DNA from: Actinoalloteichus hymeniacidonis
Lineage (GTDB): Bacteria; Actinomycetota; Actinomycetes; Mycobacteriales; Pseudonocardiaceae
NCBI RefSeq assembly: GCF_014203365.1
Contig: NZ_JACHIS010000001.1
Coordinates: forward strand, 4,340,001-4,404,000
DNA length: 64,000 nucleotides
Direction: 5' to 3'
The notes below the pieces were generated by a model. The model saw only the letters and a program-made list of their open reading frames with translations, ran no database searches and was not told the DNA's origin. The translations under genes and the position numbers were made by a program. Within the stretch, counting starts at the first letter, position 1; every line of letters starts with the position of its first letter. Below, piece after piece: positions 7,662-17,366 of the stretch.

Positions 7662-8999
7662 TCAACGCACCGCCCCCACCACCGCCCAACGCCCATCGCG
7701 AGTTCGCAGTAGTACGGCGATTAGCCGCAACACGATGAACGCCGCCAAGCCGGTCCAGATGCCCGCCAACCCCCACCCGAGGAACATCGACAGATAGATC
7801 AGCGGGAGGAAGCCGACCACGGCGGCCAACAGGGTCGCGGTGCGCAGAAACGCCGCATCGCCCGCCCCGAGCAGCACGCCGTCGAGCGCGAAGACCACCC
7901 CGGCGAGCGGTTGCAGTGCCACGAAGAACCACCAGGCCGAGGGCACCTCGGCCAGCACCACCGCATCCGGGGTGAAGACCCGAGGCAACACGTCGGATAC
8001 CGAGGCGAAGATCACGCCCAGCGCCAGGCCGAACAGCAGGCCATACCGGGCGACCTGCCACGCCAAACCGGTCGCCTGCTTCCGGTCTCCCCGCCCGAGC
8101 GCGGCGCCCACCAGCGCCTGCGCCGCGATGGCCAGCGAGTCCAGCACCAGGGACAGGAAGGTCCAGAGCTGGAGGACGATCTGGTGCGCGCCTGCCGCGC
8201 CGACGGAATGTCGCGCCGCCACCGCGGCCGCCGAGACGAAACACGCCTGGAACGCCAGGCTGCGCAGCACCAGGTCCCGCCCGAGTTTGAGTTGGGCGAT
8301 CATCCGTGCGGCCACCGGCCGCAACGCGACCTTCTCCACTAACAACGACCGGAAGAACAGCAGCGCCGAGAGCCCCTGCGCGACGACGTTGGCGATGGCC
8401 GAGCCCTCCAGACCCCAACCGAGCCCGTGGACGAACCACGGGCAGAGCACGGCCGAGATGCCGTTGCCGATCAGGACGTAGCGCAGCGGGCGCATCGTGT
8501 CCTGCACCCCACGCATCCACCCGTTGCCCGCCATCGTGACGAGGATCAGCGGCGCGCCGAACAACGCGATGCGCAACCACGAGGTAGCCGCGTCGGCGAT
8601 CTCACCCGGACCGGCCAGCGCCCGGGCGATCGGGCCCGCCAACAGCTGCCCGACGACCAGCAGCACCGCACCGACCGCCAGCGCCAACCAGGTCGCCTGC
8701 ACACCTTCGGCGACGGCTTCTCCCCGCCGCCCTGCGCCGTGCAACCGGGCCGCCCTGGCCGTCGTTCCGTAGGACAGGAAGGTCAACTGCGTGGAGATCT
8801 GTGCAAGCACCACACCGCCGACGGCCAGCCCCGCCAGCGGTACCGCGCCGAGGTGCCCCACCACCGCCGTATCCACCAGCAGATAGAGCGGCTCCGCAGC
8901 GAGCACGCCAAGGGCTGGCACCGCCAGCCGAAGGAACTCCCTCGGTCGGACGCGTTGGGCCTGCGATGCCGATTCGGAGCCTGCTTCGGACACGTTCAC
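7662..8999 (-). CDS. MATE-family efflux transporter (DinF-like)
   Basis: 445 residues with about 12 membrane segments in two similar halves, as in MatE/DinF proteins. The first half begins LAVPALGVLAAEPLYLLVDTAVVGHLG, which matches the typical MATE opening (P-x-x-x...D-T-x-x-V-G). These are cation-coupled exporters of drugs or metabolites in the plasma membrane. Actinobacterial DinF homologues commonly sit next to truB; here a SapA-like and an MFS gene separate them. The ATG or GTG start near 8999 gives a short hydrophilic N-terminus. Substrate unknown. Confidence 0.9.
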   Translation of the reverse strand: MNVSEAGSESASQAQRVRPREFLRLAVPALGVLAAEPLYLLVDTAVVGHLGAVPLAGLAVGGVVLAQISTQLTFLSYGTTARAARLHGAGRRGEAVAEGVQATWLALAVGAVLLVVGQLLAGPIARALAGPGEIADAATSWLRIALFGAPLILVTMAGNGWMRGVQDTMRPLRYVLIGNGISAVLCPWFVHGLGWGLEGSAIANVVAQGLSALLFFRSLLVEKVALRPVAARMIAQLKLGRDLVLRSLAFQACFVSAAAVAARHSVGAAGAHQIVLQLWTFLSLVLDSLAIAAQALVGAALGRGDRKQATGLAWQVARYGLLFGLALGVIFASVSDVLPRVFTPDAVVLAEVPSAWWFFVALQPLAGVVFALDGVLLGAGDAAFLRTATLLAAVVGFLPLIYLSMFLGWGLAGIWTGLAAFIVLRLIAVLLRTRDGRWAVVGAVR

Positions 9000-9114
9000 C
9001 TCACGACTGACACGACGCCGATGGGCCGCTGAGCGCGGACCCCGGCCAGCCTAGATCCGCGCCCCGCCGCAGGCGAGCGTCCTCCGACGGGGGCGTTCGA
9101 AGGGACGAGACGCG

Positions 9115-10992
9115 TCAGAACCGGGGCACGGCCAGCGTGAACGGCACACCGTCGACGACGGCGTCGACCCGTTGGTCGGCCGTCCGCCCCAGCAGTGACC
9201 AGGCGAGATCCAGTTCGTATCCGCCGTGGTGATCGGTGACGACCAGAGTCGCCCGAGCCCGGTGCTCGGAGTCGACGATGATCTCGCCGTCGACCGCCAC
9301 GTCGTGGACGAATCGCACGTCGGCCAGCTCGACGGTGCGCTCGACGAAGTCATAGGCCAGCTTTCCGCCTCGGAGCCCGGGCAACTCCGGGGCGAAGGGT
9401 GCCATCCGGCTCGCCGGGTGCAAGCGGAGGGCCGCGTCCGCTGCGGTGGCGACACCGGCCGTGACCCGATCCCGGTGTTCCTCGGGTCCGCCGCGCACCC
9501 CGGGTAGGTCGGCGGCGGCGCGGGGAAAGCTCCCGTACGGAACATAGGCCCGTCCGTCGCAGTCGTGGGCGCCGACCGGCCGCTGCGGATCGAGCAGGAA
9601 TTCTCGGCCCAGTTCACGCGTGCAGGTGGTATGCGGGCTCGCGCCGCCCAGCGAATCGGCATGGTTACCGAAGGGCACCTCGACGAGTTCGGCGTCGGGG
9701 AATCGAGCCGCGACGGCGCGGGCGTTGGCCACCGGAGTGGCGGTATCCAGCCGGCCCACCATCACCAACACCGGCATGGCGGGGAAAGCGATGCCCGGCG
9801 GCACCACCGGGGCTTCGCGGTGGGTCGGCCAGTCGACGCATCGTTGCGCGCTGTTGGGCTGGATCTCCGCCGACGTGAACGGCTCCAGGACGCCGGTCTT
9901 CCGATAGAACTCGTCGAGTTGCTCAGCACGGACCTCGGCGTCGGCCAGTCGATCCCACGGGGTGGCCCCCGTGCCGCAGAGCATGGTCAGCACCGCCGCC
10001 TGTTCCGGATCGGGCGGGGTCTGCATGGCGGCTCCCGCAGCGACGATGCGCCGCAGCGGAGCCGGATCGCCCGCATCCAAGGACGACAGCGCGGCGGTGA
10101 TCTCGGTGCCCACCGCCGCATCGAACAACCAGGTGGTGACCAGATTGAACAATGCCGCAGGCGTCACGATCGGGTCCGGTTCGGTGCGCAGGCTCGTCAC
10201 CACCGTGTCGAGCAGCTCGACGGGCTCTCGCCCCATGACACGACAGGCTGCCGATTCGGCGCACAGCTCACCGAGGACCTCCCTCGCCGCGACATAGAAG
10301 TCGTGGTGGAAGTGGCTGTGCACATAACCGTCGTCCTGGATGACCATCGGGCTGTCCAGCAGCACCGCCTCGACGTGTCCGGCGAATCGTGCCGCGTAGC
10401 CCTGGGCGAAGACCGTGCCGTAGGAGTTGCCGAACAACAGCATCCGGTCCACGCCGAGCGCCGCGCGCACCGCGTCGAGATCCTGGACGGTCTGGTCCGA
10501 GGTGAACCACTGCTGCCGCTCGCCCAGCACCTCGGCGCAGGGGGCGACCGTCTCCGGTCGGGTCATGTCGATGTCCTCGCAGAACAAGGGCGAGGACTCA
10601 CCCCAGCCGCGTGCGTCCATCAACAGCAGATTCTTGTGTTCCAGCACGGGCCCGAGCACCGCAGCGTAGCTTTCGGCGGCCGCGATGGCCTGGCCGCTGC
10701 CACCACCGTGGAAGAAGACCGTCCCGTCTGCGGGAACCTCCTGGTCGGCGCGCGGTATCCAGTGGAAGCCGACCTCGATCTGTTCACCGTGCGGATCGGC
10801 CCAGTTCAACGGCACCAGGAGATCACCGTCACAGGGCTCGGTCGCCTGAGCACACTCGTGGGAGGCGATCGGCCCGTGCTCCCCGGGATCCCCGTTCGCG
10901 GTCGCCCCGGCCAAGCCGGTCGTCGCCGACAACAGGGCGACCGAGACGGCTCCCACGATTCCTGTTCGTTTCTTCCGTGGATCGACTCTCAT
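9115..10992 (-). CDS. secreted alpha/beta hydrolase, tripeptidyl aminopeptidase-like (S33 clan)
   Basis: 625 residues. A basic N-terminus plus hydrophobic stretch (about 10-32, ending near GATA) indicates export. The catalytic triad is visible: nucleophile S190 in GNSYG, aspartate D416 in VGRLD and histidine H444 in FGNHAD; the oxyanion region is FFHGGGSG near residue 95. This arrangement matches secreted Streptomyces tripeptidyl aminopeptidases and related proline iminopeptidase-like enzymes. The C-terminal about 120 residues after the triad histidine include a beta-rich extension. It is a single minus-strand gene, divergent from a GNAT. Substrate (peptide or ester) is inferred only. Confidence 0.85.
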   Translation of the reverse strand: MRVDPRKKRTGIVGAVSVALLSATTGLAGATANGDPGEHGPIASHECAQATEPCDGDLLVPLNWADPHGEQIEVGFHWIPRADQEVPADGTVFFHGGGSGQAIAAAESYAAVLGPVLEHKNLLLMDARGWGESSPLFCEDIDMTRPETVAPCAEVLGERQQWFTSDQTVQDLDAVRAALGVDRMLLFGNSYGTVFAQGYAARFAGHVEAVLLDSPMVIQDDGYVHSHFHHDFYVAAREVLGELCAESAACRVMGREPVELLDTVVTSLRTEPDPIVTPAALFNLVTTWLFDAAVGTEITAALSSLDAGDPAPLRRIVAAGAAMQTPPDPEQAAVLTMLCGTGATPWDRLADAEVRAEQLDEFYRKTGVLEPFTSAEIQPNSAQRCVDWPTHREAPVVPPGIAFPAMPVLVMVGRLDTATPVANARAVAARFPDAELVEVPFGNHADSLGGASPHTTCTRELGREFLLDPQRPVGAHDCDGRAYVPYGSFPRAAADLPGVRGGPEEHRDRVTAGVATAADAALRLHPASRMAPFAPELPGLRGGKLAYDFVERTVELADVRFVHDVAVDGEIIVDSEHRARATLVVTDHHGGYELDLAWSLLGRTADQRVDAVVDGVPFTLAVPRF

Positions 10993-11197
10993 ACGCCTGA
11001 TCGTGCTGCGGACTCCGTCACCGGACGCCCGTGATCATCCCGGATTCGGATCCGGGTGACCCGCACCGTCACCTCGATGATCGCCCTGAGCCCGTTCGAC
11101 GAGGCAGGCCCGAGAGTCCGCCGTGGCCGCATCCCGCCACGGCTCTATGGTCGGGGCACGCGCTCGGCATGAACCTCCCCGCGAGAAGGGTCCTTCC

Positions 11198-11767
11198 TTG
11201 TCCGAAACCCCGTCACCCCGGTCCCCAGAATCGACGGATGCCACCGGCCCGAGCGGATCCGCCTCGTGGTCGACGCGCGCCGAACGGCATGGCGACGGCC
11301 CCGAGATCCGTCGGGTGAACGTGGCGGCCTTCGAGACCGAGGAGGAGGCCGACCTGGTCGACGCGCTGCGGGCCGATCCGGCGTGGCGGCCCGGCCTGTC
11401 CCTCGTGGCCGTCGACGACGGGGACCGCATCATCGGTCACGTCCTGTTGACCCGGTGCCACATCGACGGCGAGCCCGCGCTCGCACTCGCCCCGGTGGCG
11501 GTGCTGCCCGAACAGCAAGGCCGCGGCGTGGGCGCCTCGATGATCCGTGCCGCCCTGGCGGCCGCCCGAGCACAGGGCGAGGGCACGGTGATCGTTCTCG
11601 GGCACCCGGAGTACTACCCGAGATTCGGCTTCGTCCCCGCCTCCCGGTTCGGCATCCGGCCACCGCAGGACTGGCCGGACGAGGCGTTCCTGGCGCTGCC
11701 GCTGGTCGAGAACGACAGCCCGCCTGCGGGGACCGTCCGCTATCCCGCGCCGTTCGGCATCGACTGA
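11198..11767 (+). CDS. GNAT acetyltransferase, YhbS-like
   Basis: 190 residues from a TTG start at 11198 with GAGAAGGG 7 bases upstream; the frame extends upstream without family features. The GNAT core shows the acetyl-CoA loop as QGRGVG (the Q/R-x-x-G-x-G/A motif), preceded by LAPVAVLPE, and ends with YYPRFGFVPAS, the usual beta-bulge and substrate region of the YhbS group. A Ser/Pro-rich leader of about 35 residues is not part of the fold. It is divergent from the hydrolase and convergent with the SDR. Substrate unknown. Confidence 0.85.
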   Translation: MSETPSPRSPESTDATGPSGSASWSTRAERHGDGPEIRRVNVAAFETEEEADLVDALRADPAWRPGLSLVAVDDGDRIIGHVLLTRCHIDGEPALALAPVAVLPEQQGRGVGASMIRAALAAARAQGEGTVIVLGHPEYYPRFGFVPASRFGIRPPQDWPDEAFLALPLVENDSPPAGTVRYPAPFGID

Positions 11768-11788
11768 GACCGATACGCGAGCCGTGAC

Positions 11789-12559
11789 TCAGCGGCTGGT
11801 ATACCCGGCGTCCACGTGCAGGGTCGTCCCGGTGACATAGGACGAGAGATCCGATGCCAACCACAGACTGGCCTGGGCCACCTCCCTGGCCTCTCCGAAC
11901 CGCTCCAACAGGCTGAGCTGCGCGGCGTATTCGTGCTCGTCGAAACCGAACTGCTCCAACGCGCCGCGCAACATCGGCGTGTCGATGGCGCCCGGCGCCA
12001 CGGAGTTGATCCGGATTCCCTTGCCGCCGTTCTCCATCGCGGCGGTCTTGGTCAGGCCGACGACGCCGTGTTTGGCCGCGACATAGGCGGCGTTGTTCGG
12101 CTGCGGACGGAACCCACTGACCGAGGAGATGTTGACGATCGAACCGCCGTCGCCCTGCGCGAGCAGCTGCCGGATCTCGTGCTTCATGCACAACGCGGTG
12201 CCCTTGAGGTCGATTGCGATCAACCGGTCCCAGTAGTCCTCGTCCAGATCCGCGATCGGCCGGTCGTCCGGGGTCAACGCCGCATTGTTGATGGCGACGT
12301 CGAGCCTGCCGAACCGTTCCACGGTCGCCGCGACCAACCCGGCGACGTCCTCCGAGGAGGAGATGTCCACCCGGTGGAAGATCGCGGTACCGCCCGCCGC
12401 CTCGATCTCGGCGACCGTCTGCCTGCCCAGCTTCTCATCGATATCGGCGACGACCACCTTCGCCTTCGCCTCGGCGAAGAGCAGGGCCGTCGCGGCGCCC
12501 ATCCCCTTCGCGGCACCGGTGACGATCGCGGTCTTTCCTTCGAGAACGGGGAACGTCAT
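11789..12559 (-). CDS. classical short-chain dehydrogenase/reductase
   Basis: 256 residues. The Rossmann cofactor motif TGAAKGMG (14-21), NNA (91-93), an active-site serine in NISSVSG near 146 and YVAAK (Y159, K163) give the full Ser-Tyr-Lys catalytic set. An aspartate at the end of strand 2 (VADID) favours NAD over NADP. The C-terminus has the common VTGTTLHVDAG run. It probably oxidises or reduces an alcohol or ketone; substrate unknown. It ends 21 bases from the convergent GNAT and lies downstream of the rbfA terminator. Confidence 0.9.
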   Translation of the reverse strand: MTFPVLEGKTAIVTGAAKGMGAATALLFAEAKAKVVVADIDEKLGRQTVAEIEAAGGTAIFHRVDISSSEDVAGLVAATVERFGRLDVAINNAALTPDDRPIADLDEDYWDRLIAIDLKGTALCMKHEIRQLLAQGDGGSIVNISSVSGFRPQPNNAAYVAAKHGVVGLTKTAAMENGGKGIRINSVAPGAIDTPMLRGALEQFGFDEHEYAAQLSLLERFGEAREVAQASLWLASDLSSYVTGTTLHVDAGYTSR

Positions 12560-12685
12560 GCTGCCCGATGCTAGTTCGACTACTCGGGTCCCGCAGTGGC
12601 GACGACTCCCCCACCAGCGGTGATAGCGACCCGGCCCCGAAAGCGAATCCGCGCCGGGGTGCTGCGGCGGCCGAACACGCCAGAC

Positions 12686-12715
12686 GATGACGGGCCCACC
12701 TGTGGGCCCGTCATC
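12686..12715 (-). terminator. terminator after rbfA
   Basis: A perfect 13-base-pair stem (12686-12698 with 12703-12715, arm GATGACGGGCCCA) with a 4-base loop lies just beyond the rbfA stop, at the end of the rimP-to-rbfA block. Confidence 0.75.
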
Positions 12716-12724
12716 GGTGGTGCA

Positions 12725-13282
12725 TCAACGCTCGGAATCCGCCCCATCACGAGGCTTGGTCGCCGCGTCTCGGGCTGCGGCGTCCCCGCCGTCCGCCGAG
12801 TCGGCACCCTCCTCGCGGTCGTCGTCGAGCAGGTCCTCCTCGTCGTCGTCCATGTCCGTGGACTTGTACGGGTCGGCTTCGCCCGCGAACGTCGCGCCGG
12901 AGGCCAGCCGGGCCACCTCGGCATCGGCCTCGCGTGCCCTGGCCAGCAGCTCGTCCATGCTCTTGGCGGCTTCGGGAACGGTGTCGGCCGCGAAGGTCAA
13001 CGTCGGAGTGAAGCGGATACCGGTCTGCTGTCCGACCAGACTCCGCAACACGCCCTTGGCGCTCTCCAACGCCGCGGCGGCCGAGGCCACATCCGGCGGT
13101 GCATCGACGCTCTCACCGATCACCGTGTAATACAGCGTGGCGTCTCGCAGGTCGGGCGTGACCTTGGCGTCGGTGATCGTCACCCTCGCCAACCTCGGGT
13201 CCTTGACCTCACGTTCCAACGCGGAGGCCACGATCTGGGCGATCCGCTTGGCGAGCCTGCGGGCGCGGGCCACATCGGCCAC
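12725..13282 (-). CDS. rbfA: ribosome-binding factor A
   Basis: 185 residues. The KH-like RbfA domain fills residues 1-125, with [21 protein letters not shown]-type strands and the helix [14 protein letters not shown] at the start. RbfA binds the 5' helix region of 16S rRNA during 30S maturation. The last about 60 residues are a highly acidic tail ([13 protein letters not shown]) found as a variable extension in actinobacterial RbfA. The GTG start has GGAGGAG 4 bases upstream. It follows DUF503 but a T-rich terminator lies between, so it may also have its own promoter. Confidence 0.95.
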   Translation of the reverse strand: MADVARARRLAKRIAQIVASALEREVKDPRLARVTITDAKVTPDLRDATLYYTVIGESVDAPPDVASAAAALESAKGVLRSLVGQQTGIRFTPTLTFAADTVPEAAKSMDELLARAREADAEVARLASGATFAGEADPYKSTDMDDDEEDLLDDDREEGADSADGGDAAARDAATKPRDGADSER

Positions 13283-13316
13283 GGCGCTCCTCCTTGATCA
13301 CTAGAATCCAGACAAA

Positions 13317-13347
13317 CCGCCGACCGGCCACGAGGACCGGTCGGCGG
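13317..13347 (-). terminator. intrinsic terminator after the DUF503 gene
   Basis: A perfect 11-base-pair stem (13317-13327 with 13337-13347, arm CCGCCGACCGG) with a 9-base loop. Read on the minus strand it is followed by TTTGTC, one of the few hairpins in the window with a T-rich tail. Confidence 0.75.
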
Positions 13348-13355
13348 GTGGTTCG

Positions 13356-13664
13356 CTATTCGTCCTCCGGCCCCAGCAATCGCTGACGAGCCGCGAGCAA
13401 TTCGATCTCGGGGCGACCCGCCACCGTCCGTTCACAGGCATCCAGCACCGTGCGGACATGCTGCGCATCGGCTGCGACCACCGCAACCCCGATCAACGAG
13501 CGACGATGCAGATCGAGATGGCCGCTCTCGGCAACCGACACCTCGAAGCGCTTGCGCAGCTCCGCGATGATCGGCCGGACCACCGACCGCTTCTGCTTCA
13601 ACGAGTGAACATCGCCCAATAACAGGTCGAGTTCCAGGGCACCGACGTACACCGGCATCACCAT
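13356..13664 (-). CDS. DUF503 family protein (YlxP-like)
   Basis: 102 residues, the usual size. The family core DLLLGDVHSLKQKRSVVRPI is present, with SLKxKR as the hallmark. YlxP-type proteins are ribosome-linked small proteins located between infB and rbfA in many Gram-positives; a role in rRNA maturation is proposed rather than proven. The position here is exactly the conserved one. Terminator-like hairpins lie on both sides, so its level may be set separately from infB. Confidence 0.9.
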   Translation of the reverse strand: MVMPVYVGALELDLLLGDVHSLKQKRSVVRPIIAELRKRFEVSVAESGHLDLHRRSLIGVAVVAADAQHVRTVLDACERTVAGRPEIELLAARQRLLGPEDE

Positions 13665-13720
13665 GACGAGCTGGTCTTCGAAAGTGGTCCACCCGCTCGA
13701 AGGAAACGGGTGGGGACGAA

Positions 13721-13758
13721 CTCGGTGGGCAGGCCCAGCTCAGGACCTGCCCACCGAG
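13721..13758 (-). terminator. hairpin after infB
   Basis: A perfect 13-base-pair stem (13721-13733 with 13746-13758, arm CTCGGTGGGCAGG) with a 12-base loop starts 8 bases beyond the infB stop. A second smaller hairpin (CCACCCG/CGGGTGG) follows at 13689-13712. Confidence 0.7.
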
Positions 13759-13766
13759 ATCTCGTC

Positions 13767-16700
13767 TCAGGAGCGCTTCTTCTCGCGCATCTCGTAGGTC
13801 TCGATCACGTCGCCGACCCGGAGGTCGGAGTACGAACCGAGCGTCAGACCACACTCGAAGCCCTCGCGGACCTCGGTGACGTCGTCCTTGAAGCGCCGCA
13901 GCGTCGAGACACTGAGCCCCTCGGACACGACCACGTTGTCCCGAAGCAGCCTGGCCTTGCTCCGCCTGCGAACCTCGCCACCGAGCACCATGCAACCGGC
14001 GATCGTACCGATCTTCGAGGACTTGAAGACCTCGCGGACCTCGGCGCGACCCAGCTCGACCTCTTCGAACTCCGGCTTGAGCATGCCCTTGAGAGCCTGC
14101 TCGATCTCCTCGATCGCCCGGTAGATGACCGAGTAGTACCGGATGTCGATGCCCTCGTGGGTGGCCTGGTCGACCACCTTGCCCTCGGCCCGGACGTTGA
14201 AGCCCAGGATGATGGCGTCGGAGGCGATCGCGAGGTCGACGTTGGCCTTGGTGATGCCACCGACGCCCCGGTCGATGACCCGGAGCTCCACCTCGTCGCC
14301 CACATCGATCTTCAGGAGCGCGGCCTCGAGTGCCTCGACGGTACCCGAGTTGTCGCCCTTGATGATCAGGTTGAGCTGACTGGTCTCCTTGAGGGCCTTG
14401 TCCAGGTCCTCCAGGCTGACCCGCTTGCGCCGCGACGCGAACTGCGCGTTGCGCATCCGGGCCTGCCTGCGGTCCGCGATCTGCCTGGCGACCCGGTCCT
14501 CGTCGACGACGAGGAAGGTGTCACCCGCACCCGGAACCGAGGTGAAGCCGATGACCTGCACCGGACGCGACGGAGTCGCCTCGATGATGTCCTCGTTGAA
14601 CTCGTCGACCATCCGACGGACCCGCCCGTAGGCGTCGCCCGCGACGATCGAGTCGCCCACCCGCAGCGTTCCGCGCTGGACCAGCACGGTCGCCACCGGG
14701 CCACGGCCGCGGTCGAGGTGCGCCTCGATCGCGACACCCTGGGCCTCCATGTTCGGGTTGGCCCGCAGGTCCAACGTCGCGTCCGCCGTCAGCACGATGG
14801 CCTCGAGAAGGCTCTCGATGTTGGTGCCCTGTCGCGCCGAGATGTCGACGAACATCGTCTCGCCGCCGTACTCCTCGGCGACCAGCCCGTAGTCGGTGAG
14901 CTGCTGACGGATCCGCTGCGGGTTGGCGCCCTGCTTGTCGATCTTGTTGACCGCCACGACCACCGGCACGTTCGCCGCCTGGGCGTGGTTGATGGCCTCC
15001 ACCGTCTGCGGCATGACGCCGTCGTCGGCGGCGACCACGATCACCGCGATGTCCGTCGAGTTCGCACCACGGGCACGCATGGCGGTGAACGCCTCGTGAC
15101 CGGGGGTGTCGATGAAGGTGATCAGACGTTCCTGCTCGCCCATGTCGAGCTTCACCTGGTAGGCACCGATGTGCTGGGTGATGCCGCCTGCCTCGCCCTC
15201 CTGGACGTTGGTCTTGCGGATCGTGTCCAGCAGTCGGGTCTTACCGTGGTCGACGTGACCCATGACGGTCACCACCGGCGGACGGAACTCGAGGTCGTCC
15301 TCGTTGCCCGCGTCCTCGCCGTAGGTGATGTCGAAGGTGTCGAGGAGCTCTCGGTCCTCCTCCTCCGGGCTCACGACCTGGATCGTGTAGTTCATCTCCT
15401 GGCCGAGCAGGCCCAGGACCTCGTCGGAGACCGACTGAGTCGCCGTCACCATCTCACCGAGGTGGAACATCGCCTGGACCATCGCGGCCGGGTTGGCGTT
15501 GATCTTCTCGGCGAAGTCGGTGAGCGAGGCACCTCGGGGCAGCCGGACCGTCTCGCCGTTACCCCGGGGCAGCCGGACGCCGCCGACCGAGGGCGCCTGC
15601 ATGTTGTCGAACTCTTGACGCTTCTGCCGCTTCGACTTGCGGCCGCGTCGAGCCGGACCGCCGGGACGCCCGAAGGCACCCGCCGCGCCACCCCGACCTC
15701 GGTTACCGCCACCGCCGGGACGGCCACGGAAGCCGCCTGCGGGCGGAGCACCTGCACCGGGAGCGCCGCCGCCACCGCCGGGGCCGCCTCGGTAGCCGCC
15801 GCCACCGCCGCCGCCTCGGTAACCGCCACCGCCGCCGCCACCGGGACGACCACCGCCGCCACCGGGACCACCCGGCCGGCCGCCGCCGCCACCGGGGCGA
15901 CCGCCGCCGGGACGACCGCCACCGCCGCCGGGACCACCGGAGGGCCTACCGGACGGCATCATGCCGGGGTTGGGCCGAGGCGGCATCATGCCCGGGTTGG
16001 GCCGGTTGCCGCCGCCACCGCCTGCGGGACCCGAGGGACGGGCGCCACCGGAGGAGCCACCTCGGTCGGAACGCGGTGCACCGCGCTCGGGCCGGTTACC
16101 GCCGGGACGCGGCGCACCGCCACCGGGACCACCGCTGCCGCCGGGGCCGCCACTGCCGCCCTGGCCGCCGGAACGGGGGCCCGCCGGTCGCGGCGAGGCA
16201 CCGCCGACGCCGAACGGGTTGTTACCCGGCCGAGGTGCACGCGGGCCTGGCTTCGGCGACTGCGGCCTCGGGGGAACCACCGACCCACCAGGGGCGGGCC
16301 TGTTTCCACCCGGACGGTTGCCGCCCGGACGCTCCGGGCCGCGCTGCTGCGGCGACGGGGTCTGCTCCGGCTTCGGCGCAGGCTTGCGCGGGCCGGGCAT
16401 CGGCGCACGTCCGCCTGCCTGCGGTCCGCCCGACGTCGGGGCGGGTCCACTGGGCTTGGCCGACTCGGCCGCTGCTGCGGGCTTCTTCGCAGGCGGAGGT
16501 GTCGGGGTCGGAGCCGGGCCGGGGGTCGGAGTCGCGGGAGCCGCCGGGGCGGCCTGCTGCTCCGCCTGCGGCGCAGGCTTGGCCGGTCCAGGCTTGGCCG
16601 GACCGGGCTTGAACATCCCGGGACCGGGGCGCACCGCAGGGCGCTCCGTGCCCGACTCGTCGGACTGGGACTTCGGCGCGGGCGGACCCGGCTTCGCCGA

Positions 16701-16904
16701 GGTCTCGGGGCGGGGTCCGCTCCGACGAGACCGTCCTCCGTCACCCTTCGGGAATGCGTCCCGCAGTCTGCGGGCGACCGGCGCCTCCACCGTGGAGGAC
16801 GCCGACTTCACGTACTCGCCGAGGTCCTGGAGCTTGGTCAGTACTTCTTTGCTCGTGACGCCGAGCTCTTTTGCGAGCTCGTGCACGCGGGCCTTGCCTG
16901 CCAC
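13767..16904 (-). CDS. infB: translation initiation factor IF-2
   Basis: 1045 residues from a GTG at 16904 with GAGGAG 5 bases upstream. The N-terminal IF2_N helix bundle ([16 protein letters not shown]) is followed by about 380 residues of Pro/Ala- then Gly-rich low complexity. The GTPase begins near residue 548: GHVDHGKT (G1), DTPGHEAF (G3) and NKID (G4) are intact, followed by domains II-IV. IF-2 places initiator tRNA on the 30S subunit and promotes subunit joining. The Gly-rich segment (about 200-440) contains repeated GGGGRPGG-type units and is much longer than in Bacillus, as in other actinobacteria. Confidence 0.98.
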   Translation of the reverse strand: MAGKARVHELAKELGVTSKEVLTKLQDLGEYVKSASSTVEAPVARRLRDAFPKGDGGRSRRSGPRPETSAKPGPPAPKSQSDESGTERPAVRPGPGMFKPGPAKPGPAKPAPQAEQQAAPAAPATPTPGPAPTPTPPPAKKPAAAAESAKPSGPAPTSGGPQAGGRAPMPGPRKPAPKPEQTPSPQQRGPERPGGNRPGGNRPAPGGSVVPPRPQSPKPGPRAPRPGNNPFGVGGASPRPAGPRSGGQGGSGGPGGSGGPGGGAPRPGGNRPERGAPRSDRGGSSGGARPSGPAGGGGGNRPNPGMMPPRPNPGMMPSGRPSGGPGGGGGRPGGGRPGGGGGRPGGPGGGGGRPGGGGGGGYRGGGGGGGYRGGPGGGGGAPGAGAPPAGGFRGRPGGGGNRGRGGAAGAFGRPGGPARRGRKSKRQKRQEFDNMQAPSVGGVRLPRGNGETVRLPRGASLTDFAEKINANPAAMVQAMFHLGEMVTATQSVSDEVLGLLGQEMNYTIQVVSPEEEDRELLDTFDITYGEDAGNEDDLEFRPPVVTVMGHVDHGKTRLLDTIRKTNVQEGEAGGITQHIGAYQVKLDMGEQERLITFIDTPGHEAFTAMRARGANSTDIAVIVVAADDGVMPQTVEAINHAQAANVPVVVAVNKIDKQGANPQRIRQQLTDYGLVAEEYGGETMFVDISARQGTNIESLLEAIVLTADATLDLRANPNMEAQGVAIEAHLDRGRGPVATVLVQRGTLRVGDSIVAGDAYGRVRRMVDEFNEDIIEATPSRPVQVIGFTSVPGAGDTFLVVDEDRVARQIADRRQARMRNAQFASRRKRVSLEDLDKALKETSQLNLIIKGDNSGTVEALEAALLKIDVGDEVELRVIDRGVGGITKANVDLAIASDAIILGFNVRAEGKVVDQATHEGIDIRYYSVIYRAIEEIEQALKGMLKPEFEEVELGRAEVREVFKSSKIGTIAGCMVLGGEVRRRSKARLLRDNVVVSEGLSVSTLRRFKDDVTEVREGFECGLTLGSYSDLRVGDVIETYEMREKKRS

Positions 16905-17048
16905 TGCTCTCCTCATCTGGTGAGGCCGAGCGGCAGTTCCCGCACGACCTCGTCCTACCGTCGAAACACGTTCATGGCTTCAGCTTCACGGCTGCTTCAT
17001 GACGGGTCGACCTGCTTCCTCTTGCGGCAGACGTGGAAGGGCTCCACG

Positions 17049-17333
17049 TCAGTCTTCAACACCTTCGACGACACCGAGATACGTCCGCACCGCCGACAAG
17101 TCGAGCGGCCCCGGAACGCGCAGCGAACGGGGAAGAGCCCGACGTCGCTCGGCGAGCCGAAGGCACTTCGGGTCGGGATGCAGCCAGGCACCCCTGCCCG
17201 AGAGTCTTCGCTTGGGGTCCGGGACCACGACACCGGTCGCGGCCACCACCCTCAACAGCTCGGATACCACCGCACGGCGACGACAGCCGACACAGGTCCG
17301 TACCGGACGAGCGCGCTCTGGAATCGCTGACAT
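17049..17333 (-). CDS. ylxR: YlxR family RNA-binding/termination-associated protein (DUF448)
   Basis: About 94 residues starting at the ATG at 17333 (MSAIPERARP); a TTG 12 bases upstream is possible. The family signature RTCVGCRRR near the N-terminus and the GRGAWLHPDPKCL stretch are both visible. YlxR proteins fold like a small RNA-binding domain and lie between nusA and infB in most Gram-positives; in clostridia YlxR activates RNase P. It is 33 bases from nusA and 144 bases from infB on the same strand. Confidence 0.92.
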   Translation of the reverse strand: MSAIPERARPVRTCVGCRRRAVVSELLRVVAATGVVVPDPKRRLSGRGAWLHPDPKCLRLAERRRALPRSLRVPGPLDLSAVRTYLGVVEGVED

Positions 17334-17366
17334 GTGGTGATCCAATGAAAGTTTAACCCGTGCCTC

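Noticed and set aside
9565-11034. 489-codon open frame opposite the alpha/beta hydrolase
   Set aside because: Antisense to a gene with an intact catalytic triad; product is Arg/Gly/Asp-rich noise.
15700-15970. Tandem-repeat or CRISPR-like appearance
   Set aside because: The repetition is in codons for Gly/Pro/Arg within infB; there are no fixed-length spacers.
13710-17330. Very long open frame (about 1200 codons) antisense to infB
   Set aside because: It is the complement of GC-rich, codon-biased infB; its product is Thr/Ala/Arg low complexity with no family features, a typical shadow frame.
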